Shown in pieces: positions 7,765 to 13,849 of a stretch of DNA of 31,696 nt. Each line of letters begins with the position of its first letter. The first letter of the stretch is position 1. The notes under the pieces were generated by a model that was not told the origin of the DNA, did no database searches, and was given only the letters and a program-made list of their open reading frames with translations. The translations under genes and the position numbers were made by a program. Origin of the DNA: a virus; the IMG/VR virus record IMGVR_UViG_3300008267_001048, positions 1 to 31,696 of that record. The stretch is one strand, 5' to 3'.

Positions 7765-8318
7765 GTTGCAATCGCCACTCGTTCCCACGTGTTAGCTGCT
7801 ACGCATACGTAGATGTAACTTGCATCCCAGCAAATGTCCCCCGCTGTACCAGTAGCGGAAGCCGACGCAGGAGTTCTGGAGACTGGAATGTTGAGGGTGT
7901 TGCCTGTAATACCAAAATTGCCGTTACTGTTGAAGGTAGCAACGGCAGTTGCCGCTGAGCCGGCAGCCATCAACAGGACTTGCAAGTTGAAGGCCTCGGT
8001 GCCAGCTCCTACGTTTGTGGTAACGGCTGAAAGCAAGGCGCCAATTTCGTTGTTGCTAGCAGCGGTCTCACATTGGAAAGCAAGACGGGTTCCAATACCT
8101 GCTGCTGCCGTACCTGAAGTCTGGTGACTTAAGGTTGCTGCAGTAGCCGGCGTATTGGTGTTGGCTGTCTCAACCAGCAAGGTGGGAACTGAATTGGCAA
8201 AGGCCTTAACCTGGTCAGATGTGAGCTTGACAGACGAGGATGACTGGACCGACTCAAAAAGTTCGGTGCCAGCAAGACTGGAGCCTGCAGGTAGGTCCGT
8301 GATCTTTAGGTTTGCCAT
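7758..8318 (-). CDS. Virion structural protein, head or tail fibre-like
   Basis: 186 aa. It starts MANLKITDLPAGSSLAGTEL, a leader common to phage fibre and decoration proteins, followed by a Ser/Thr/Ala-rich region. The C-terminus TAGDICWDASYIYVCVAANT and then WERVAIATW is a small module that recurs at the ends of phage fibre or capsid-fibre proteins. No enzymatic motif. Its position between a virion protein upstream and basic proteins downstream, outside the main fibre cluster, would fit a head fibre as well as a tail fibre. It starts 3 bp after the stop of 8322-9029 with only a weak ribosome-binding site, suggesting coupled translation. Confidence 0.7.
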   Translation of the reverse strand: MANLKITDLPAGSSLAGTELFESVQSSSSVKLTSDQVKAFANSVPTLLVETANTNTPATAATLSHQTSGTAAAGIGTRLAFQCETAASNNEIGALLSAVTTNVGAGTEAFNLQVLLMAAGSAATAVATFNSNGNFGITGNTLNIPVSRTPASASATGTAGDICWDASYIYVCVAANTWERVAIATW

Positions 8319-8321
8319 GGC

Positions 8322-9029
8322 TTAGTCCGCGTTTTTGATGTAGATGCCTTCAAACTCGGCAGACACGTTTGAAGCCCCCGCCGAAGCAATCGCCCTAATT
8401 TCAATGTCTGTCTTTTCAGTAAAAGCAAGGGGTGTGTGTAGGTCAAGTATGAAGTCTCCGTTGCCAGCGGTACGCGCTGAACTTTGTATCCTAAACACAC
8501 CACCAAGCGGGCGTTGAATTAACTGAAAGTTGGTTGATGCGTTTGCAGTTGAGTTTGCGGACGTAAAGAAAACTCCCATCAAATACAAGGTGTATCCTGC
8601 TGGCACTGTCCAAAACGCCATTTGTGTTTGGTTTGCGGTAAGAGCAATCATGCCGTAGACGGTTGCAGGTACACCAGAAGTGACGCTGCCTGTACCTGCA
8701 TAGATAGTTCCTGCAGCAGTTGCACCAGAACCAGCGGTGGTCACGTACATTCTAGAAATACGCAAATAACTGTTGCCAGTGTTGACTGCTGTTTGCCCAT
8801 CTAAAAGGACAGACTCGCTAATTTCGTTGTAATTTGCATCAAGACCAAAAATAGCAATTGATCTTGCGCCAGTTCCAGCATGAGCCCAAACTGTTTCAAC
8901 AGACGTGCCGACATCACCGTTAATGCCAAACTTAAATAACGCCTTGTGCGCGTCAATCTGGCCTCTAGCTACTTGTAGCTCAAATGGCTCGTACTGGCCC
9001 TGCCTTGATACTGAGGAATAAACTCCCAT
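8322..9029 (-). CDS. Conserved virion structural protein
   Basis: 235 aa. The N-terminal motif SVSRQGQYEPFELQVARGQI is one I recognise from virion proteins of podoviruses and cyanophage-like phages, where the gene lies just downstream of the capsid genes. The body is a beta-rich protein with Gly/Thr/Ala-rich loops (AHAGTGARSIAIFGLDANYN) and no membrane or catalytic motif. A clear AGGAG lies 8 nt before the ATG at 9029. A GC-rich hairpin with a TTCG loop lies just upstream. Inference: a decoration, head-fibre or tail-tube-related protein. Function is unproven. Confidence 0.75.
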   Translation of the reverse strand: MGVYSSVSRQGQYEPFELQVARGQIDAHKALFKFGINGDVGTSVETVWAHAGTGARSIAIFGLDANYNEISESVLLDGQTAVNTGNSYLRISRMYVTTAGSGATAAGTIYAGTGSVTSGVPATVYGMIALTANQTQMAFWTVPAGYTLYLMGVFFTSANSTANASTNFQLIQRPLGGVFRIQSSARTAGNGDFILDLHTPLAFTEKTDIEIRAIASAGASNVSAEFEGIYIKNAD

Positions 9030-9042
9030 GATTCAATCTCCT

Positions 9043-9064
9043 AAAGACGGGGGCCGAAGCCCCC
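9043..9064 (-). terminator. GC-rich hairpin with TTCG loop, possible attenuator
   Basis: On the minus strand the sequence GGGGGCTTCGGCCCCC forms a 6-bp all-GC stem closed by a C(UUCG)G tetraloop. It is followed by only three T residues, so it is a poor intrinsic terminator; it could act as an attenuator or as a 3'-end-stabilising or processing hairpin between two virion genes. Confidence 0.55.
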
Positions 9065-9071
9065 TGGTTAA

Positions 9072-9809
9072 TTAGGCCTGAGTCACGCCAAGAGCACCGG
9101 TGCGAGTCGCGTTAGGACCAGCTGCCAATGCAGTCAACAGGACAGCTACGACAAGACGCTTAGCGCCGTCAGCCGCAGTCGAAGGAGCCACTGTGCCGCG
9201 AACGTCGCCAGTAGTTGTGGTCGCAGTAGTAGTTACTCCAACAGCCACTGTGGCAGCGTCTTCAGCCAAGACGTTGTCCCAACCCACGCGAGCCAAATAG
9301 CCGCGGTTAGTGAAACGAACTGGAGAGCCAAACACGTCGCCTGTACCAATGGACACGGTCACGACTGGAGAGCCGCTGATAGTCGCTGTTGAGATCTGGT
9401 GAAATGCTTTTTTGCCAGCAGTTGTAGTTGAAGCAACAGCACCGGTGGCGATCACTTCGCTCATGGCTTGGCCGTAGATGTCAAAGCCGGACACGGTCAC
9501 GTTGCGAGTTGTTGGTGAACCTGCGCCTGTTGTCACGGTCACTACGCGAGGCACGTCCATCTGAAGCACTGTAGTTCCTGCAGCAGTGGTAGTCGATGTG
9601 ACGCCAGTGCCGGCAGTAAGAGTCACTGCGCTAGTCCAAATGGTAGCGGCAGCAATGTTGGCAGCACCTTTGGCGAGGGGCACGGAGTCCCACACGTAGA
9701 TACGGCCAAGAGGTCCAACGCCTTCGGACATAGGCGAAGGATCACCTAAGTTCATACCCATGTAAGTGGTGGCGGAACCTAAAAAGAGGTCATCTGAAAA
9801 TTGAGGCAT
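9072..9809 (-). CDS. Virion structural protein
   Basis: 245 aa. N-terminus MPQFSDDLFLGSATTYMGMN, followed by PMSEGVGPLGRIYVWDSVPL; the remainder is Thr/Ala/Val-rich beta sequence (TTTAAGTTVLQM, RNVTVSGFDIYGQAMSEVI). I recall this type as a structural protein directly following the major capsid protein in phages with similar gene order. No catalytic motif or membrane segment. Start ATG 9809 has GGAG about 9 nt upstream. It lies just after an intrinsic terminator that follows the capsid gene, so its expression depends on read-through or on its own promoter, which I could not identify. Confidence 0.75.
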   Translation of the reverse strand: MPQFSDDLFLGSATTYMGMNLGDPSPMSEGVGPLGRIYVWDSVPLAKGAANIAAATIWTSAVTLTAGTGVTSTTTAAGTTVLQMDVPRVVTVTTGAGSPTTRNVTVSGFDIYGQAMSEVIATGAVASTTTAGKKAFHQISTATISGSPVVTVSIGTGDVFGSPVRFTNRGYLARVGWDNVLAEDAATVAVGVTTTATTTTGDVRGTVAPSTAADGAKRLVVAVLLTALAAGPNATRTGALGVTQA

Positions 9810-9840
9810 GTTGTCTTCTCCTTGAAAAGCTTGACAAATT

Positions 9841-9873
9841 AAAAAAATGAAGAAGGGGACCTTCGCCCCCTTC
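9841..9873 (-). terminator. Intrinsic terminator downstream of capsid gene
   Basis: Read on the minus strand there is a stem GAAGGGG / CCCCTTC (plus positions 9867-9873 and 9852-9858) around an 8-nt loop, followed after a few bases by a run of seven T residues (plus 9841-9847). It lies 11 bp after the stop of the major capsid gene. This would reduce transcription of the tail genes relative to the capsid gene. Confidence 0.8.
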
Positions 9874-9884
9874 CTTTTAGGTTT

Positions 9885-10799
9885 TTACAAACCAGCTGTA
9901 CCGTAGATGGTACGTGGGTCTGTCCAACCTGGGATGTAACGCTCGGTAGCCTTGTAGCGCATAGAGTCGGTTTCGAAATCGCCTTCCATGCTCTTCTCAA
10001 GCTTACGACGCATCATCAACTGCAAGCCGACCTTAGCATCTGTCTGCACCCACCAAGCGGTAGTTGAAGTCAAACGTGACAAGTTAGCTTGGCCGCCGTT
10101 GATCATGCCCATCGAGTTGATCGGGTTGATGTCGTTGTTGCCAGTACCTGCGCGCAGGACGGACTTCAACAGCACTTCACCTTGGAACACGTTGCTAGGG
10201 CTCAACACAAGCTTCTCAGGAGTCAAACGGATACGCTTACCATTGTTGTCAATGGCGTTGCGGATCTGGATGAGCATCTGCTCAAGCGAGGTCTGTGACA
10301 AGTTAGCAGCAGTGGTCAACACGTTGCTGAATGTACCGGAAGCGATGGGGTGCGCGGAGTTAACCAACGACACGCCGTCACCGCCTGCATACGAGCTATT
10401 GAAAGCGCGATTCAGGATGTTGGCACACAGGGTTTCTTTCGTCTCAATCAGGGACTGTGCCAAGTGTTTGGCGTAAGTCTGACCGATAGAGATGTGGTCG
10501 CCATCTTCTACCAAGACTTTGGTCAAGGCAAAAGCCAGACCGTAGACCTTGTAGACGTAACGAGCATTGAACAGGACGCCACCGGATTGGTAGGTCACTG
10601 GCATGCCGTCAGGCAACTCAGGAGCCGCTCCGAAACCATACAAGACGGGTTCTTCGTGGTAGTTGCGGGGGATACCATTACGCTCAGTGAAAACTTGTTT
10701 CCACTCATCAGCGCGTTGGTTATACAAGCCATCAAACTCTTCGTTTAAGATGGGCTCAACGATGGACCTAAAGTCCGTACTGCGCATTGGGACAGCCAT
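9885..10799 (-). CDS. Major capsid protein (HK97-type, Mu gpT-like)
   Basis: 304 aa. Motifs typical of major head subunits with the HK97 fold are visible: an N-terminal helix region MRSTDFRSIVEPILNEEFDG, the E-loop region with YVYKVYGLAFALTKVLVEDG, the segment GVSLVNSAHPIASGTFSN (residues ~145-162), LSQTSLEQMLIQIRNAID, and a C-terminal region with LQLMMRRKLEKSMEGDFETD followed by ERYIPGWTDPRTIYG. Known: the 'S-x-x-H-P-x-x-x-G-T-x-S-N' pattern occurs in Mu gpT-like capsid proteins. Strong AGGAG, 8 nt before the ATG at 10799. It lies downstream of scaffold, a conserved protein and a decoration-like protein, and directly before an intrinsic terminator, all as expected for the most abundant virion protein. 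Confidence 0.9.
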   Translation of the reverse strand: MAVPMRSTDFRSIVEPILNEEFDGLYNQRADEWKQVFTERNGIPRNYHEEPVLYGFGAAPELPDGMPVTYQSGGVLFNARYVYKVYGLAFALTKVLVEDGDHISIGQTYAKHLAQSLIETKETLCANILNRAFNSSYAGGDGVSLVNSAHPIASGTFSNVLTTAANLSQTSLEQMLIQIRNAIDNNGKRIRLTPEKLVLSPSNVFQGEVLLKSVLRAGTGNNDINPINSMGMINGGQANLSRLTSTTAWWVQTDAKVGLQLMMRRKLEKSMEGDFETDSMRYKATERYIPGWTDPRTIYGTAGL

Positions 10800-10810
10800 T
10801 TTTTAGCTCC

Positions 10811-11377
10811 TTAGTAAGCGTTGATTGTGGCAACGTCCTGATGCTCAGAGATCTGAACTTGGACAATTGTATAAGCATCACCCCATGCGTTATCGGGACC
10901 GGGTGTGATACCGATCACGCGCATTTGGGCAGTGCCGCCTGAAGCTACAAGTGAGGCAGTGTCCAACACAGCTGTGCTAAGACCAACCGTGGTAGAACCA
11001 GCGGTGATCGAACCAAAGTCATATTGGTTGCCGATGTTGCTAATGTTCACAGCTCCATTTGCTTGGATCTGATAAACAATCGCTTGATCGCGCGTGATAT
11101 ACGCGGTCACATCAGTTGCAGGGGTGTTCGCAATGAACTTGTTGGATACACGACGACGGCCATCGCTGTCGGTGAATTCAACACCCATAAAGGTACCGAC
11201 GAAGGCATCGCCAGCAGCGGCCGGAGTTACAACACCAGTGGAAGTATTGATCTTCACAGGTTGGTATTGCAACAAGGTCACTGCAGCGTTGTCCGCCAGC
11301 GTAAAGGCTGCCGGGCGCACGAAACCACTTGCGTGGTAAACGGGCTGGAAGCCAAACGGTGTGCTAGTAGTAGACAT
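10811..11377 (-). CDS. Capsid decoration-like structural protein
   Basis: 188 aa. It begins with FGFQPVYHASGFVRPAAFTL and has GDAFVGTFMGVEFTDSDGRR in the middle. The sequence is mostly beta and rich in Ala, Thr and Val. I recall proteins with this 'PFG-x-P-x-x-H-x-x-G' start encoded directly upstream of capsid genes in environmental phages; a head decoration or stabilising function is likely by position. It ends 11 bp before the capsid start, and a GAGGAAAAG ribosome-binding site precedes its own ATG. Function not proven. Confidence 0.75.
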   Translation of the reverse strand: MSTTSTPFGFQPVYHASGFVRPAAFTLADNAAVTLLQYQPVKINTSTGVVTPAAAGDAFVGTFMGVEFTDSDGRRRVSNKFIANTPATDVTAYITRDQAIVYQIQANGAVNISNIGNQYDFGSITAGSTTVGLSTAVLDTASLVASGGTAQMRVIGITPGPDNAWGDAYTIVQVQISEHQDVATINAY

Positions 11378-11412
11378 GTTTGCTTTTCCTCATTAGAGAA
11401 ATTAGTGGATGA

Positions 11413-11946
11413 TCAAAGCTCTTCAAATTTAGCTCGACCAGGATTTTCGCGCAATGCAGCGATACCATCACCCTCAATCACACGCCCGCCCGCGGCTGCC
11501 GCAGACTCTTTAATGCTGTCCAATATAGCCGTAAGTTTCTCATCTTCACGTGCAGGAGCGTCATGGTGAGCTTCTTGCATGAATCGTGTGTAGAGAGACA
11601 ACGGCAGCTTGAATGCGAGCATTTCGTTGACACCAATAAATCCTTGCCATTCGCCTGTCTTAATGGTTACGTATTCCCAGCCAGGCACGTCGTCGGCTTT
11701 AATAGGTTGATAACCCAACCGGATCCGTTGCTGAATGGAGTCGCGGGGGTTAGTGGTAGTCAACCAACATGTGTGAAAGCCAGGGATCTTTGGCAGATCT
11801 GGCAATGCGTCTTGGAAAAATTGAGATCTAAACATCTCAACACGATCTTCGTCGCTAATGGCACGGTCTTCAGTCACATTGCGTTCTGTGGCTCCACGTG
11901 ATTGGCGTACGAGATCAGGGGATTTTTTTAAGCGTTCATCAGTCAT
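11413..11946 (-). CDS. Conserved phage protein between scaffold and capsid genes
   Basis: 177 aa from ATG 11946; a GTG three codons upstream lies directly on the AAGGAG and so cannot use it, while the ATG is 8 nt downstream of it. Motifs: LPKIPGFHTCWLTTTNPRDS (residues ~52-71), IRLGYQPIKADDVPGWE, then GFIGVNEMLAFKLPLSLYTRF, all soluble. I recall this 'PGFHxCWLxTTNP' family in phages with the same head-gene order, without assigned function. Position between scaffold and decoration/capsid genes suggests a capsid assembly or minor virion role. No protease triad is obvious, so it is unlikely to be the prohead protease. Confidence 0.7.
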   Translation of the reverse strand: MTDERLKKSPDLVRQSRGATERNVTEDRAISDEDRVEMFRSQFFQDALPDLPKIPGFHTCWLTTTNPRDSIQQRIRLGYQPIKADDVPGWEYVTIKTGEWQGFIGVNEMLAFKLPLSLYTRFMQEAHHDAPAREDEKLTAILDSIKESAAAAGGRVIEGDGIAALRENPGRAKFEEL

Positions 11947-11960
11947 TTTCCTCACTCCTT

Positions 11961-12950
11961 TCAGCGAGTTGAATTGTTTTCACGGTCCCACTTTGCGTAC
12001 TGTTTTAAGTAGCGTTGGCGTAGGACGGGGTCTTCCCAAACTCCAGCATCGGTCATAGCTTGCTTTCGTTCTGGGGAGATGTATACTTCACGGCGGGTAG
12101 ATTGCGGAGCCTGGTCCCTGCTAGAACCAATAGGCGGACCTCTGCGTTGTCCGCGGCGATCATCGTCTTGACTGTCGTCATAGTTCCCGCCTCCTTTAAT
12201 GTCTGGCAATCGCTTGGCCACTCGCTTGTCTAGCTCGCGCCAATATGCCTCTGTTTTTGGATTATAGCCAGATTCTACCAAAGACTGATCTATTGCTAAA
12301 ACAATCTTCGAGGCCTCGTCCTTGGCGTTTGGATCGTACCAGCTATTCTTAGATACCCAGTCCTGAGCAAAGCTAGCAATGTCCGGATCTGGACCTTGAG
12401 CTTGCTGTTGGGCTGGCTGCTGAGATTGCTGATGCAGATCTTGGGCGACTTGGTTCTGCTGGTGCTTGTGGACCTGTAGCTGCTGTGCCTTCTGCATGGC
12501 TTGGTCGCGGATTCGCATGGCTTTAGCAACATCTTCGCCGTTACCGGCATCGATGGCTTGAGCAATGATTCTTTCTGCGGCCTTAACTTCTGCAAGCGTG
12601 TCGGCAATACGGTCATCAATAGTTGAGATCGCATTTCCCACAACAGACTTCTCGACCTGGAACATGCGCTTTTCAAGCGACTCGTTCCGTTGCCTCAGGA
12701 AGTTGAGCTCTGTTTTATCTCGCTCAATTGCCTGTTTTCTACGCGCTGCGCGATCTGTCTTCTCTTCGCGGCGTTTGCGACGTAGTTCTTCGCGGTCTTC
12801 ATTGTCTTCTGAGAGACGCGAATCCTCTGGGTGGTCGTCGTCATCGTCTTCGTCACCTTCTTTAGTGGTTACGGGGACAAACTCGACTTCCTGAGGCTTA
12901 CCCTTCTTTTGGTCCTCATCATCTTCGATGAGCATATTTTCTCCAGCCAT
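11961..12950 (-). CDS. Capsid scaffolding protein
   Basis: 329 aa. Layout: an acidic N-terminus (EDDEDQKK, EGDEDDDDDHPEDS), a long charged coiled coil (about residues 50-130 with EELRRKRREEKTDRAARRK), a Gln-rich segment (~160-190), and a C-terminal part with DWVSKNSWYDPNAKDE and VWEDPVLRQRYLKQYAKWD. This acidic, helical, low-hydrophobicity layout with a basic/aromatic C-terminus is that of podovirus-type scaffolding proteins, which assemble inside the procapsid and bind the coat through the C-terminus. It lies two genes upstream of the coat gene. AAGGAG lies 7 nt before the start at 12950. Confidence 0.85.
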   Translation of the reverse strand: MAGENMLIEDDEDQKKGKPQEVEFVPVTTKEGDEDDDDDHPEDSRLSEDNEDREELRRKRREEKTDRAARRKQAIERDKTELNFLRQRNESLEKRMFQVEKSVVGNAISTIDDRIADTLAEVKAAERIIAQAIDAGNGEDVAKAMRIRDQAMQKAQQLQVHKHQQNQVAQDLHQQSQQPAQQQAQGPDPDIASFAQDWVSKNSWYDPNAKDEASKIVLAIDQSLVESGYNPKTEAYWRELDKRVAKRLPDIKGGGNYDDSQDDDRRGQRRGPPIGSSRDQAPQSTRREVYISPERKQAMTDAGVWEDPVLRQRYLKQYAKWDRENNSTR

Positions 12951-12969
12951 TGCCTGCTCCTTTCAGCAG

Positions 12970-13389
12970 TTAGATAAACGCACGGATCGCAGTGGGATCT
13001 CCAGTGACCTTGGCAAGAACGTCCAGGTCATTAAACATCACAAATTCGATCTCCTCGTCACCGGACTTTACTGTCCAACGATCACCGCCGTATTTAGGCA
13101 CACGGACGTAGGCGCCAACTTCACACCAGGAGCCTTCAGGCCACAGCGTCATGGTGTTCCGATTCTTGTAAGCCAATGAGCCGACCGCCACAACTTTGGC
13201 GATCTGCGTATTACTGGCTTCTGTTTTTCTTGCTTCTTCAGGGATGTAGATACCGCCAGCCGTCTGGTTCTTGGCTTTGCGGACTTGAACAATCACGCGT
13301 GAGCCCAAAGGCTCGTGACAGCAGTCTACAGTTGGGAAGGCCTCGTCCAATGAGGCGTAAGTAAAGGACATGGGGGTTTCAAGTAGCAT
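12970..13389 (-). CDS. GroES-like cochaperonin (Cpn10 family)
   Basis: 139 aa. Residues ~28-135 match the Cpn10 fold: PLGSRVIVQVRKAKN (first strand region), then TAGGIYIPEEARKTEASN at the mobile loop position, KVVAVGSLAY, a roof/second loop segment, GAYVRVPKYGG and FVMFNDLDVLAKV at the C-terminus (GroES: 'vLivrEsDILAiv'). Known: phage cochaperonins (T4 gp31 and relatives) pair with host GroEL to fold the phage capsid protein. Location just upstream of scaffold and capsid genes fits. The start at 13389 is supported by GGAG 6 nt upstream; the next ATG (13371) has none. It has an extra ~25-residue N-terminus compared with GroES (about 97 aa). Confidence 0.85.
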   Translation of the reverse strand: MLLETPMSFTYASLDEAFPTVDCCHEPLGSRVIVQVRKAKNQTAGGIYIPEEARKTEASNTQIAKVVAVGSLAYKNRNTMTLWPEGSWCEVGAYVRVPKYGGDRWTVKSGDEEIEFVMFNDLDVLAKVTGDPTAIRAFI

Positions 13390-13410
13390 TCGCTTCTCCG
13401 TATGCTGGGG

Positions 13411-13611
13411 TTAAAGATCTCGACTATCATTCTCAACATCACGGTGGATCCGCTCAATCAGCTGGATGGCACGGTCAAGGCCTGCATAAATGCCCTGACG
13501 TTTTCCATATTCGAAGCTGATGTCCTTGCCTTCTGCTGTTGGTACTTTGATGGCCTCAACGGCCAATGCCAACTGCTCGGCTCGGATTGTCGTGATGATT
13601 TTTGCTAACAC
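13411..13611 (-). CDS. Small hypothetical protein
   Basis: 66 aa, mostly helical (AEQLALAVEAIKVPTAEGKD, then GRAIQLIERIH-type C-terminal helix). Start is GTG at 13611, directly after the TAA stop of 13612-13839; a weak GGACG is the only ribosome-binding site, so coupled translation is likely. No motif of known function. It sits in the head operon between a small basic protein and the cochaperonin. Confidence 0.6.
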   Translation of the reverse strand: MLAKIITTIRAEQLALAVEAIKVPTAEGKDISFEYGKRQGIYAGLDRAIQLIERIHRDVENDSRDL

Positions 13612-13839
13612 TTATCGGCGTCCGCCCATGACGGTGGAGATCTTGTCAGGACCTTTACCGCGCTGGCTGTTTGTGCCGCCATTGCCTTCGCCTTGGACCT
13701 TTTCGGTCTTCATCTTAGCCATGGTCTTGTAGTTTGCATCTGGCAAACCTGGGGTCGGTGAAGGATCGCTAGCGATCTTCTTGGCTTTTGGGTAACCTTT
13801 ACCCATGGCCATTTGTTTGTGTAAGCTGATTGCTACCAT
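13612..13839 (-). CDS. Small basic hypothetical protein
   Basis: 75 aa, rich in Lys, Gly, Met and Arg: HKQMAMGKGYPKAKKIAS, then PSPTPGLPDANYKTMAKMKT and QRGKGPDKISTVMGGRR. It has the same basic, low-complexity flavour as the KGG proteins at 6.8-7.8 kb and the protein at 26.8-27.0 kb. ATAAGGAG lies 8 nt before ATG 13839, a good ribosome-binding site. No domain recognised; nucleic-acid binding or a minor virion component is possible. Confidence 0.65.
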   Translation of the reverse strand: MVAISLHKQMAMGKGYPKAKKIASDPSPTPGLPDANYKTMAKMKTEKVQGEGNGGTNSQRGKGPDKISTVMGGRR

Positions 13840-13849
13840 TATTTACTCC

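Noticed and set aside
12296-12676. 126-codon minus-strand frame inside the scaffold gene
   Set aside because: Same strand, other frame; Arg/Ser-rich shadow of the charged coiled coil with no start signal.
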